Notes: generated from the letters alone by a model not told the origin. A stretch of 64,000 nt of DNA from Rhododendron vialii (GCF_030253575.1 NC_080569.1:23864001-23928000), one strand, 5' to 3'; positions 1-21,073 are shown, counted from the stretch's first letter. Numbers and translations: made by a program.

Positions 1-191
1 CATCCATCCCCGCTACCCATTTCCTCATCAAAAATACATCTTTTTTTGAAGAGATCAATAACACATCTGAAGTCTGAACCAGATCATGCTTTTGATTTTG
101 CATGAAAACTAATACTACTACGCCCCCAAGAGGAAGATTGCCTAATTCCTCTAAAGGCTACAGTTACCTTGGCTACTAATTTCCAGCAACC

Positions 192-6764
<6,573 letters not shown>

Positions 6765-7433
6765 CATGAGAAGTTAAAGGCCAATTTGAAGATTGTCAAG
6801 TGTATCTATTCCTCCTTTATAATTATCGGGAAAGCTTTGTTGATTGTTTACATCAACTCAATACTTGTTTTGGCTCTGTATCTCATAGAAAAAGAACATT
6901 GCAGTGTTCTTTGGTAGATTTTTTCTGTAAAAATTGATTTGTGCATGTATTGCTTTACTGCTTCTTGATTTGTTACAGAGTTATGTAGTTTCTTGCCTTT
7001 TTTTGATCAGGTTATTTCCACTGCAGTTTTTATTGCTTTCTGGTTGGTTTTAATTGGAACATAAAGTTGTTGAAAATGAGTTGCAACTTCCTATATTTCT
7101 TCCATCCATTTTTTCATCTATGATTTTCTTTGCACTAAATGGAACCTTATTGCTTTTTGATGGACAGAGTGATGGTCTAATAGATGTTAAAATTAGCTTT
7201 CAAGAACAGCCTTGTGTTACTCCATGTACAGTCGGCCGTTATCCAAAAAAAAACACAGTCAGCAGCATTTCTTTCAGAATGGAAATCTGAGGCATATATG
7301 CTTTACAAATATCAAAACTATTGATTAGAAGCTCAATATTGGACTAAACAAATCAAATCATATGGGTCCTCGTTCAGTAATTGATGCTCCATTCACAGAC
7401 CCCAACAAGGACTTGCTTCTTGTAGGTTGTTTT
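6765..7433. other. CRK1 3' flank, no gene seen
   Basis: T-rich 3'-UTR-like and spacer DNA. A 78-codon open frame at 7054-7290 has no recognisable domain or coding character and is taken as chance. Confidence 0.5.
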
Positions 7434-7640
7434 TCATTCTGCAAAAAGAATCCAAGGTGTTGGGTAGTGCCTGTTGAGCGTTCGAACTACAGTTGCCATG
7501 GTAGGCCTGGCATCCAAATCGTGTTGGACACATAACAAGCCGATATGGATGCATCTATTAACTTTGCTTTTTGAACAAGATCCTTCCAAAGTTGGATCCA
7601 TCAAATCCAATTGTGTTCCGTCCTTCCAGCGTTGCCAGGC
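7434..7640 (-). pseudogene. CRK last-exon fragment
   Basis: The minus strand encodes a CRK subdomain X-XI block starting AWQRWKDGTQLDLMDPTLEG and continuing through CIHIGLLCVQ and DARPTMATVVRTLN. It then breaks off into an unrelated tail and a stop at 7434-7436. An AG splice acceptor (ATCCAAG) precedes the block. It is close to the CRK1 last exon but on the opposite strand, and no other kinase exon lies nearby. It is therefore an isolated relic of an inverted duplicate. Confidence 0.85.
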
Positions 7641-8547
7641 TTGGATTAATAAGCAGACATCCCCGGAACACAACAGAAACTGTATGCTATTAGTGAGTAT
7701 TTGCACTTTGTTATGCACTTTTTCACTACTTGGAAATTTTTATTTGAAAGCCAGTTAATTGAATTATAACCGTTCAAGTGTTCAAGCCCCTTGACCTGTA
7801 CTTCAGATTGCCAGATGAACACTGAAGTCGAATGTTTGAACAGACGAAATTGTAATTGTATTAGTTTTCACTTTCTTTTATGTTTTAATATTTGGCTGTT
7901 CTGTGAATGAGGTTTACTGTCCACGTCAACAGCTCAAGTTCTAGGCTAAAATTTCAATGTGGTTTTTTAAGATAGTTTTCAGATGGCAAAGTAGAAATAT
8001 TTCAAAATCCTTGTCTCTGCATTCTGCAGAAGACCTCTTTTCCTTCACAGCCATGTGAACCATCTCAAGTGTCCATAAGTGACAAGCCGATAACAGATTA
8101 TATAAGTCCGTTTATGTCCCAATCATGAGAAATATTTGATTGATCTCGACAAAATATGAGTTCCAAAATCAGCTTGTTCACTATCTTAATACTCTACACG
8201 ATTGCTTTCTCAGCTTTTGTCTCTGCGGAAATAAACTGAGGCTAAGATTGACAAAGTCGCAAAGCACGAAAAATGGCCTGGAAGTCTTCTTTTTTTATTC
8301 CTATTTTTGTTTTAACTCATTTACTAACATGGAAAACTAGGAGAGGAATAACAAATATTTCTGAAGGATAACAAGTGGTTTTCCTATCACAGAATTTAAG
8401 CTTACTTGTTATCAGAAACAGTGCTACAAAGAGAAGGTCTAGATCTAACTCCTGTGCTAAGAGTTCACTACTTTGTTAGGTTTATCCACAATTCGGAACT
8501 CTCTAACGGGAAAGGGAAATTTGCCATACACCATTAGAAATGTCATC
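7641..8547. other. Intergenic, no gene seen
   Basis: AT-rich DNA between the CRK fragment and a transposon pair. I find no gene, RNA gene or clear repeat boundary here. Confidence 0.5.
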
Positions 8548-8550
8548 TTA

Positions 8551-9618
8551 GGCCATCCACAGTGGCATAATCAAAAATGAATAACCAAAAGTTGACACAT
8601 CAGCTTTTGATTATCCATTTAAGAGGTTGTTAAGCTTAACAATATTGAGATCCACAATGGTCACTTCTAGTCCATAACTAAAATAAGGGATACACTACAA
8701 TTTTACTCTCTCTCCCCTTGTGTTTTCCACCATTGATCACTTCCCTCCATTACACTTTTTTTTTTGCAAAAATATATCGATTTTCTCCTTTAATTTTGGA
8801 AAAAAAATTGGTGACTTCCTTCCTTAATATTATGAATTTGGAAAAAAAATCATGTACTAAAAAAAAAAAACCAAATGTGTTTTTGAATTTGTAAAAAAAT
8901 GTAAGGTTCTTTATGTACTCAACCACAGGGAGAGGAACGAAAAAAGAATAAAATAAAAACGGGAAAAAAAAAGTGAAATACCTTAATGTGGCGACAAATG
9001 TTTTCCACCATTGATCACTTCCCTCCATTACGGTTTTTTTTTTGGCAAAAATATATCGATTTTCTCCCTTAATTTTGGAGAAAAAATTGGTGACTTCCTT
9101 CCCTCATATTATGAATTTGGAAAAAAAAATCATGTACTCGAAAAAAAAAAAAAACAGATGTGTTCTTGAATTTGTAAAAAAATGCAAGGTTCTTCATGTA
9201 TTCAACCACAAGGAGAGGAACGAAAAAGAATAAAATAAAAACGGAAAAAAAAGTGAAATACCTTAATCCGGTGACAATGAGTTGAATTATAAATGATTGA
9301 AAGATATGAGCTTTACTTTTGGAGGGAAAGAAAAAGAAAGAGTTTGTGGCTGAAGAAAATGAGATATAGAGTAGGCAAAGAAAATATCATTTGAAACACG
9401 CGTGTACATAAATTTTAGAACCAGTTAACTTATGTGGTGTGAGATCCACAAATTTTGATTATTGAAAAAAAGTTGCTAGTTTTGGTTATCCAAAGCCCAA
9501 AATTTGATTATTTCTAAGAATGTTGTTAAGTTTGATTATACCATTGTGAGCCATCTTTTACTCCAATATTGTTAACTTTAAAAATAATTTGCTTTTGATT
9601 ATACCACTGTGGATGGCC
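8551..9618. mobile_element. PIF/Harbinger-like element 1
   Basis: The termini GGCCATCCACAGTGGCATAA and the inverted TTATACCACTGTGGATGGCC are near-perfect, and TTA flanks both sides (8548-8550 and 9619-9621). This is the target-site signature of the PIF/Harbinger (Tourist) superfamily. It is 1068 bp with no transposase ORF, hence non-autonomous. The interior contains a tandem duplication (8725-9275). Confidence 0.8.
8725..9275 (+). repeat. Two tandem copies of a ~275-bp unit inside element 1
   Basis: Copy 1 starts at 8725 and copy 2 at 9000, both with TTTTCCACCATTGATCACTT. The same A/T-rich text follows in each: ATATATCGATTTTCTCC, a TATTATGAATTTGG block, and AAAAGTGAAATACCTTAAT at the end. 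Scattered substitutions and A-run length changes separate them. Confidence 0.85.
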
Positions 9619-9621
9619 TTA

Positions 9622-10295
9622 GAGCATCCACAATATAATAATCAAAACCAAAAGGTTGCTAAAGTTAACAATATTTGCTCAAAAAGTGCTCACATTGTAA
9701 TAACCAAACTTAACAACCTCTTAGCAACTCATCAAATTTTGGCCTTTAAATAATCAAAACTAGCAACCTTTTTGCCAATAATCAAATTTAATGGTCCCCA
9801 CATTTCTCACTTAAGTACAACCATCATTTCATAAAAACCTTCTCTCTTAACAATGTTTCCAGGAAATTATTTTTAAAAACTGTTTTTTTTTTCAGAAACT
9901 TTTTAAAAAAACAGTATTTACAAAAAAAAAAAAAAATTATAAGTGTTTTTACACAAAAATAATGTTTTTTTTATATAAAAAAAACAGATTCTAACAGTTT
10001 TTTTAATAACTGTTTTCTTTTTGAAAAAAACTATTTTCAATTTTTTTTCACTAAACTATTTTCTTAAAAAAAATGTTATTTTTTTTTCAAAAAGAGTATT
10101 CAAATTATTGTCAAAAAATAGTTTTTAGAATTTTGTAGTTTAAAAAGGTGATGTGTCAAGTTTTGGTTATCCAATTTTGATTATTACATTGTGGACCTCT
10201 ACATTGCTAACCTTAGCAATGTCTTAAATGGATAATCAAAAGATGATATGGCAACTTTTGGTTATTTAATTTTGATTATTACATTGCGGATGCTC
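9622..10295. mobile_element. PIF/Harbinger-like element 2
   Basis: It starts GAGCATCCACAATATAATAA and ends with the inverted form TTATTACATTGCGGATGCTC. TTA flanks it at 9619-9621 and 10296-10298. The left TTA is also the right TTA of element 1, so the two lie back to back on one target site. There is no coding capacity. Confidence 0.8.
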
Positions 10296-10469
10296 TTATT
10301 GAGCTGTTCCTTTTCTTAACATCGAACACCATTTGAAGTGTCCTCTTTCTGAGTTGTTCCTTTTAGCAACATCTTTTGAATTTATTTTCCGTATATTGAC
10401 ACCACCAAATAGAAGATAGTCAGCATGCAAACAAGTCCACCATATTGAACCCCATGGGCTTGGACATTA

Positions 10470-10565
10470 AAGTTAGCCTGGTGGTCAGGGCCTGAGACTT
10501 AGGAGTTTGCTGACATGCGCACAAGCTGGCCTAGGACACCCTTCATTACCCAGGAAAAAAAAAAA
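10470..10565 (+). mobile_element. SINE, internally shortened
   Basis: A-box-like AGTTAGCCTGGTGG is followed about 60 bases later by GGACACCCTTCATTACCCAGG and an A-run. The B-box region is missing, so the copy is shorter than the SINE at 1373. No clear target-site duplication. Confidence 0.5.
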
Positions 10566-10669
10566 GTCGAACTAATTGATCATTATCACACAAATGTGCT
10601 ATCATTGAGAGTGATAGTGATGGATGATAATGTGCAGGAGATATATAGCTCTAGAGTATGTAAAACTTT

Positions 10670-11720
10670 TGTCGCTTCTCCTGAGTATGTCTTTAGTTTT
10701 GGTGTGAGGCTGAAATAAAATTTTGATCAGCCAAAAGATCTTTAGTTAGGAGAATGGAGAGAACCTTCTAAGCTATGTAAGTATGAGCTTATTAAGATGA
10801 ATGAATTTTCGTTTTGAACTTTTCCTTTGGGTGAGTAGTCACGTTATTAAAGCAAGTAAAACCGAGTAGAGTTTTGCTTCAGAAAGTATAATATTCAGGA
10901 GCCTGAGCAAGAAGCGAGGGAATTTACAGATTGCCTAATATTTGCACTGGCAAGTTCCTGAAAGGTTACCCCGCCCCCTGTGAAAAGGAAACAAAAAATG
11001 AAAATGGCTTTTGGGTCAAGTTCCTGAATGGCTAGCCTGCTACTTTCATGGTTATTTAAGTAGCAGCAACTTAGATTACTATCCCTTCTTTACAAACTTC
11101 TTGTCCATTTTTACCATTCATGACAGCCATAAAAATCATCTGTGAAATCATTAGTTTTAATTGATTTTCAAAACTCGAATACAAAAACTAATTGAATATG
11201 TCAATTTGTTAAAAGAAAAATCTTGATTTGTTTTCCCACGAGATTACTTTGTTTGTTGAGTTAGTCAAAGGGCACGAACGTGAAAAAAAAAAATGGTGCA
11301 AACAAATCCTGGCAGAGGTAGTACCTAGTCAGAGAAGTAGTTAAGCTATTCTTAAATACTTTGTGTCCACGTCCTTGAACTTTGGCAGATATGGAATAGC
11401 TGGAGGAAGAATACAGCTATGGATATAGTAGTTTCAACATTGACAGTCAGTAATAGAAGCTACAGTTTGAGATTCATCTGTATTTGTTCATTATGTGTCC
11501 ATGGAAAACCGGCCGAAAAGAACAACCATGGCTTCTGTTGTTGACATGCTCTAATTAATGCTCATTAGTCTCTCTTTCAGTGTCTCTCTGCCTTCGTTTC
11601 CAGCAGTTTTTGTTGCCTGAAAAGATGGACTGAGGCGAATTGTTGCTGAGTTGAATTCAACGGCTATAGATCCAGATCAGTCTAAAAGTGAATCACCGCA
11701 GTTGTCACTAATTAGACTTC
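10670..11720 (+). pseudogene. Degenerate CRK gene (last two exons)
   Basis: At 10675-10715 the translation reads SPEYVFSFGV, matching the exon-6 block of CRK1. At 10755-10785 ENLLSY is followed by a GTAAGT donor, as in CRK1. At about 11395-11552 a broken last-exon block follows, with WNSWRKNTAMDIV and, after a frame change, ENRPKRTTMASVVDML. The tail at 11640-11700 (ELNSTAIDPDQSKSESP) matches CRK C-termini. The exons that should encode the extracellular part and most of the kinase are gone. Indels and stops make it non-functional. Confidence 0.8.
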
Positions 11721-12928
11721 AACTACCGATGCTTGATCAAATTGAACTAAACTGCTATTATTAATTTTTTTTCTTTTGAACTCAAACTGCAAGTATATGC
11801 AAACCCGTTTAAACTGCAAGTATATCTAAACCCACTCTCACTCTACAAATGGGGATTACGATGTTGACATGTTATATCTAAAACCTTGGTGGATTTGAAG
11901 AAGAAAACAATGTGCTTTTGTAAAGGTAGGAGAGATGTATTCATATTTGACTTGGTTGTCTGAAAAAGTATAGATATTTCGAATTGTTGACATGGACAAA
12001 ATCAAGAAAAACCTCTTCAATTATTTCAATATGGAACCTTGGACGTATAATAGTTCTGAATCAAATCTCTGTAGAAAGAGGATCTTTGACTCCTGGACTC
12101 GTGGTGGCCTGCTCCAGTCCCCTTACAAAACTTTCGTTGCTGCGTTAGCCATGCACTTCTGTAAGTCAGCTCTGATGCAAACAACCAAGTCGAATGTGAA
12201 AACATCTTGCATAATTTACTTAAGCGTTCATTAACAATCGGGAGTTTGAATGTTGTTTGTAGGGTTCCTTTTATCATTGATTGTCCCTGTTAGTTCTTCA
12301 GATTTCAAGTTGTATCTGAATTGGGTTTTCTAGATCCTAATAGGATTACTTTTGATCACCAAATGGGGATGCTATGTAGTCGTGTTATGACTAGATTCAC
12401 AACTCATTGTTTCAATACGAAGGTGCTTACAATATAAGAAGCAAATGCAAAACCAAGTCTTATGTTTCAGGCGTCTCCTTAGTACTAACCCAGAAAGGGT
12501 CAGATGCTGGACTTAGTCCATGTCTGACAAAAGAAATAAATAGTTGAAATGGACCGCAGGCTGTACTTGTTGGCAACAAGCTTTACGATGCAGTTAACGT
12601 GTCTATTTCTTGTTTCGATATTTGAAATCTCTCAACAGGAGGGATGAAGAGTGACATTAGTAATATGTTATCTCCTACTACGTATTTTAGGTTACTTAGG
12701 ATAACAGCTAGTCAGCTATCCGCGTAACTGTTGAGCTTGTCAACAAAAAAACTAAAGACATTTAATTGGGTGGCTCGATCTATTTTATTCTCTAATGAAC
12801 TCGATGAGGGTAGGAAATTTTTTCTCCACCTTCCGGTCGTTCTACTTGGTCCAAACCTTAACATACCTTGATCAACTATCAATGACTATCATCACCCCTC
12901 TTTCTTCATTGAAGAAATATCAAGTGTA
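11721..12928. other. Spacer upstream of CRK2, no gene seen
   Basis: Short opposing open frames at 11992-12234 and 12026-12277 overlap each other and show no domain. The last few hundred bases before 12929 should contain the CRK2 promoter, but I see no TATA box strong enough to call. Confidence 0.45.
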
Positions 12929-15903
<2,975 letters not shown>

Positions 15904-16162
15904 TACTTAACGGAACTGTTCATTTTGGTATACAAGCAAAAACATCAAGAACATACCATCTAAGGTGAAGAGGGAAGCGACTGAACTCTAGATCTAGGCG
16001 AACTTGGAACAAGCACCCAACCGCTTGGGCTAGCTCGAAATTCCCATTAACTGATTTGTTGAAATGGATGTGTGCGTGTGTAAACATCGATCTTAGATTT
16101 TGTTGAGTTTGTGCATTTATGATAGGAAAATTGAGCTGTGAATTTGTCATTTGCCAGATACT

Positions 16163-16218
16163 GCCTTAACTAGTTTTTTTTTTTTTTGGTCAAACGGAAT
16201 TCCGCCTTAACTAGTTTT
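16163..16218 (-). mobile_element. Ultra-short retroposon insertion with 15-bp duplication
   Basis: GCCTTAACTAGTTTT occurs at 16163-16177 and 16204-16218. Between the copies are only a T-run and GGTCAAACGGAATTCC, the reverse complement of a short 3' end plus poly(A). This is the footprint of a severely 5'-truncated LINE or SINE inserted on the minus strand. Confidence 0.65.
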
Positions 16219-17137
16219 ATATGTACTGTTTGTTAGACACTAGTTGTAACACCAGTCAGGAGGAAACAATGATAGTACCATCTTGAAATGATGAACAGAG
16301 CTTTTGGCATTTAGATTTTGGCTTCAATTCAGAACTCACACTCGTTCGTTGTACGAATTTGCAAAGTCTAAGACTGTTGTTTTCATGACTATGATTCTTG
16401 ATAGTATAAAATACATCAAAATGACAGAGGAATGCTTTTTGGACAGCAACCCACAGACAAGGAGTTTCAGTTATAATACCAGAAAACTAACTGTGGTGCC
16501 AAGAAACTTAAGCAACATATCCTTCCAGATACCGTGCCGAAGCAGAAAGTCTCAGTTATCTGTTTTAATGTATGATGTATTAAGATAGCCATAGGTCAAC
16601 TCGTTTTACGCGAATCTAGGCAAAACAATAGTAATAATAATAATTGTTGTATGCATGGTGCGTCAAGATAGCCATAGGTCAACTAGTTTTTACGAGAATC
16701 TAGGCAAAAAAAAATTTGGTCAAGATAAAAATGGAATTTGATGACATCTGCGGATAAGTTTTAATTCTCTTGGATACTGATATGAACTGATCTTGGATAG
16801 GGAAGTACTGGACTAATTCATCTTTTGTCAATTTGTTTTCGTGTGACTTTTTGTACTTTCTTCTAATGCTGAAATGATCAACTTTTGGGTTGGGTTGACC
16901 TCCTATGCTTCCTTCTAAAGCTGAAATGATCAACTTTAATTGGGATCGACCTTTTAAGCTTGATTAATTGGACAACATTGAAGTGATTGGTTGCGGTATC
17001 AAGGCCATTTTCATTATAAGAAAAAAACGCAAGAAAGAGGAGAGACTGGATTTGATGACGCTATGACACCATGTCAAATTGTAAAGTTGTAAAGCCACCG
17101 ATTCATCTTAAAGTTTAACTTAATAGCTAGAGAGAAG

Positions 17138-17185
17138 GATAACGGTATTAATTACCCAAAAAAAAAAAAAAAGATAACGGTATTA
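17138..17185 (+). mobile_element. Ultra-short retroposon insertion with 13-bp duplication
   Basis: GATAACGGTATTA is perfectly duplicated at 17138-17150 and 17173-17185. It flanks ATTACCC plus a run of about 15 A. The same ATTACCC-before-poly(A) end is seen in the SINE at 10470-10565. Confidence 0.7.
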
Positions 17186-17589
17186 TCTGCATCCTCAATA
17201 CCCCTCACGTAAGTCAAACTCGCTGCAATAAACGGGTTACACAAGTGTAAATATTTTCATTAGCAGGTCTATGTGAGGTTCTAACGCAAGATATGTCTTC
17301 TACTCTGGATCATAAGAATGTTTAAAAGAACTTCTGTGTATCCTCGTGCGATCGATATACCATGGTTTTTGTTTTTTTTGATCGGCTGCTATATAGCATG
17401 CCTACAAGCAGATCATCCCTTGGATTGCGACAAAGTCCGCCATGATTTTCAGGGATTCGATCTTCATATCAGACTGAATAGCCTAACAGCAATGGTAAAA
17501 ACATTAACCAAAAACAAAACCAATTAAGCAAATCCATACATCTATGATGAAATACATCAACTTCTTAATAACCTACCATTATATGTTAT

Positions 17590-17812
17590 CGGGGGCGGAA
17601 CTAAATGTAATGGTGGGGTGCCCGGGCACCACCCTGCTCTGCCTATTTTTATTGCAAAATGCCCGGGCACCACCCTGCTTTGCCGATCAAAAATAAACAA
17701 ATAAATAAATTGACACCCCCAATGCACAAACCCCATTATATGCACTAGTGTAGTAAGATTCCTAGTTGAACTTTTCATTTTTGGCACCTCAAAAGTTCTA
17801 GCTCCGCCACGG
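17590..17812. mobile_element. Non-autonomous hAT-like element
   Basis: Ends CGGGGGCGGAACTA and TAGCTCCGCCACGG are inverted (11 of 14). Flanks TATGTTAT (17582-17589) and TATATTAT (17813-17820) match at 7 of 8, the 8-bp duplication expected of hAT elements. Inside, TGCCCGGGCACCACCCTGCT occurs twice. Confidence 0.7.
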
Positions 17813-17839
17813 TATATTATGTTTTCCTAATAAAAGAAG

Positions 17840-18162
17840 GGCGCTGCTATTCGCAGCCCTCTATTTACTCCCATAGCCCGTTAAAAATTTTCAATTATAC
17901 TCGACAGTTAGTTACCGAAATTGAGATATATTTTCAGCGTCCAATTACCGAAATATAATATTTTTTTCAACGGATGTTTACCGAAAATGCATGTTCGGCA
18001 GTTGTTTACCGAAAGTTGAACATATTTTCGACATATAGTTACCGAAATATAATCTTGTTTTCAACAGCAATTTACCGAAATGTTATTTATGATTTTCAAC
18101 AATCATTTACCGAAATTTAGTGGGCTACGGGAGTAAATAGAGGGCTGCGAATAGCGGCGCCC
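17840..18162. mobile_element. TIR/foldback MITE with repeated TTACCGAAA words
   Basis: Inverted termini of about 40 bp run from GGCGCTGCTATTCGCAGCC to GGGCTGCGAATAGCGGCGCC. They are flanked by TAAAAGAAG and TAAAATAAG (8 of 9). The interior has seven TTACCGAAA words spaced about 30-50 bp apart. Confidence 0.75.
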
Positions 18163-18302
18163 TAAAATAAGTGTTGTGAGAAAGTTAATTCATCATTGAC
18201 CTTTGGCTAATTACACAATTTCCACAGCAAAACAGTTTATTGAAGGGCTAAAGACAGATTAAATGTATTATAATATCAGAGGTCTAAAAAGCATGGCCTA
18301 AC

Positions 18303-18374
18303 TGTGGCTGCTGGGATTCGAGCCCAGGTCTCCACGGCCACAACGTGGAATTCTTACCACTAAACTACAGCCAC
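18303..18374 (-). tRNA. tRNA-His (anticodon GTG)
   Basis: The minus strand gives a 72-nt cloverleaf: acceptor GTGGCTG pairs with CAGCCAC, D-arm region AGTTTAGTGGTAAGAAT, anticodon stem CCACG/CGTGG around the loop TTGTGGC, and T-arm GGGCTCGAATCCC. Anticodon GTG reads His codons. There is no intron and no encoded CCA, as is normal for a nuclear gene. A T-run (about 18286-18290 on the plus strand, as A5) lies shortly downstream as a Pol III terminator. Confidence 0.96.
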
Positions 18375-21073
18375 TTTGTTGCTGAAAGTGCTTGATTAAT
18401 AATTTATATCCTGTAAAACCCTTGCCACGATTCATCCACTACTTCATAGAAGAGGCGTTTGTTATTTCTCTTTAATATATTGAAAGATCATTATCCTTTT
18501 TCCTCATCAAATAGAGTGGGTCGGATCTGACCCTAATCCGTTACTTCCTCCGTCCCAAATTATTAGTCGTGTTTACTATTTGGAACCTCTCAAAAAATTG
18601 ACTATATTTTTTTAATTTATAATGTTTTTTATATCAAATATGGATCTTGTTTGATAGATCTTAATCAATTTTATTAAACGAAATTTTAGGAATCATAAAA
18701 AACATTATAAGATTTTGACAAATAGACAATTGTTTGAGAAATCTATATTTTTAAGTATAACTCAAAATAAAAAAAGAATGATAAATGCCAAAATTGTTTT
18801 CGTTAATGCCAAAACTTTAGTGTATAAGATCCTTGTACCTTGCACATGGTACAAGTCCTTTAGGCACTACAGTTTTTGACATTATAGCAATACCCAAAAA
18901 ATAATGACAAGCAAAAAGTTGTTTCTACATCCCTAAGTGGCATTATAAATTTATAATGGCCAGCTACTAGTGTCACTTTTTCTCTTTATCTAAAAAACGT
19001 GTACTCACACAACCTTCGCTCCATTTGCTCTCCTAACTTTCACTGACGTTTACCAGCTTATTGTCTTAGATTAATGATAATTATAGCAAATTAATTCCGG
19101 GAGTTAAAAAAAGATTGCTTGTCCCTTAGTAGTGCATATAGCCCAATTCCTTAGCCATATGCATGGTATGATTTAAAATTAGAATTGAACTGCCATTCTT
19201 CTAGTGGGGGTTGGCCCCCCACTCCCATTTTATAATATCGCTAGCTCCTCTCAAAGATTATGATCAATGATGAAGGATATATTTCTTTTATTAAAGTTAG
19301 CCTGTCAATAGGTTGGATTCAATTCGAATTGGATCGGACAGAATCCAAATCTGATCTTATTGAAAAATCAATGTTTTCAACATATACAACACCCAAGGTT
19401 GAAATCTTGAAAGAACATAAAAAATCAATTAGTTGAAATTTCATCTAAGTATATATACAACCCAAATAACCAAAAGTAAAGTTATCAGATTGGATACGTA
19501 ATCGGGTTGGATGAGACACATCTAGATCCGATCCGTTAATCTTTTGATTATCCGATTCCGGTAAATCTCACCATATACACATGATATGTCTCCAAACCCG
19601 CCCATTTAACGTTAGACCATCTCCTTGGATCTATGAAAAAGTATGTGAAGTATACCCTTTTATTTTTAACAAGCTATGGCAAATTGAACCCAAATTCATT
19701 AATCAATCCAAACTCATCCACTAGAAAATAGACCCAACTCAATCCATTTATTAGTTGGGCTAGAGTGAATTCAACCCATCTAACTCATTTAATAATTGGG
19801 TCTTAGTTGAGTCTTAATTGAATTAATCAACTTAAATGACTCAATAAATCATTAACATGACCCAACTAAAAGAACCCTTCTCAGTCGATCATAAGTCGGC
19901 AGTCGCTCGATCGCATACTTTGGTCTTTGCCCATTTTTCCAAGTTAGACAATTGGCATTGTCTTTATTCTGTAAGTGTCAAAAGACTCAAAACCTTGTGA
20001 ATGATCCATTATCCGAGTCCACTCTACCAGGAAAAATCTCACGTACCAAATTTTTTTATCAAGATATGTTACGTGTTTTTTGTGTGTGTATGTTATGCGT
20101 AATTTTGGTGTATATAACGCATACTTTAGTTAGTTACAAAAAGGACACTCCTTGAAATATAAGGTATAAACAGTTCTGGAGGATGGTACTCATATTTTTT
20201 GTGTCTATTACGAGTGATTTTTATGTATTGTATACATATTTTTTTGGCTCATTAGTTACCTTTTTTATGGTATTAGGTACGTTTTTTTTTTAAGTTACGA
20301 TTAGGGTCTATGATATACCCCAAAATGGTAACACATTTTTTTAGTAACTTATATATTTTATTTAGTGCGAGTTACTCAATTTTTTGAAAATCAATTTTTT
20401 TTTTTAAATAGCCAATTTTTTTTATTAATCTTTGAAAGAAAACAAAGACCAAAGGGAGCAAAGAGAAAGACAAAAAGCGCTCATCCGACACCTAAATCCT
20501 TAATTGGCAAGATGTCAACCAAAGAGATAACCCCGAAAGGCCTAATTGCCCAGGTAAAATAATATAAAACATATCCCAAAACCTAAAAAGACTAAAAGCC
20601 AAGATAAAACAGTAAGCACATATTGAACGCAGCTCAAATACTTAAAGGGCCTAAAAGCTCAAATAAAAGGAGGTAAGCCCAATATTAAAGCCCAAACAAA
20701 TCCTAACCATAGGCTTCTCCATTTTTTTTTGGCTCACTCGTTCTTTTATTTTTTTCTTATTCGCATTAACTAATCTTCCCTAGTATTCCTCGTACACCTA
20801 ACATCTGTGTGGAATTGAGCTCGCATTACTTATTGCTTTGATGGGATTGTCTGCAAGGTTTATCCACACAGGGATTAATGAATGTCCATTTTTGTTTGAT
20901 CGCAGATTAATTTCGTTATTAGTCACGTAGTTACTTGATTCATTTGTTGAGTCAGTGGTGTCCACTAGAAAAGCACACCTGACTTAAGGTCACATGAATC
21001 ACTCATGATTGGACAATCAAAATTACAAAATCATTTTTAATAAAATCTCATTTTCTGTCCCCATTTTTTTTTT
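18375..21073. other. Intergenic, repeats only
   Basis: No gene recognised. A single Stowaway-like end (CTTCCTCCGTCCCAAATTATT) lies near 18544 without a clear partner. A LINE-like remnant is at about 20390-20710. The last few hundred bases contain the promoter of the TauE/SafE gene. Confidence 0.5.
20390..20710 (-). mobile_element. Retroposon-like remnant, shared with about 58960-59200
   Basis: A-rich segment ending AAAGCCCAAACAAATCCTAACC. The second region, near 59140-59180, shows the same AGCCCAA...AAGCCCAAAC...CCTAACC order. Both begin with T-rich runs consistent with the reversed poly(A) end of a LINE or SINE. No coding domain is visible, so the class is uncertain. Confidence 0.35.

Larger units (their letters stand above)
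15904..17589. other. Intergenic with small repeats
   Basis: No gene seen. It holds a direct repeat of about 42 bp (GATAGCCATAGGTCAACT... at 16584-16624 and 16668-16710), a repeat of GCTGAAATGATCAACTTT near 16867 and 16920, and two tiny retroposon insertions listed separately. Confidence 0.5.

Noticed and set aside
8750..9233. Frames on both strands inside the PIF/Harbinger-like element
   Set aside because: They arise from long A/T runs in the duplicated interior, with no transposase similarity.
17900..18120. Possible CRISPR-like array (TTACCGAAA words with spacers)
   Set aside because: The words are 9 bp, spacing is irregular, and the array lies inside a plant MITE in a nuclear genome.
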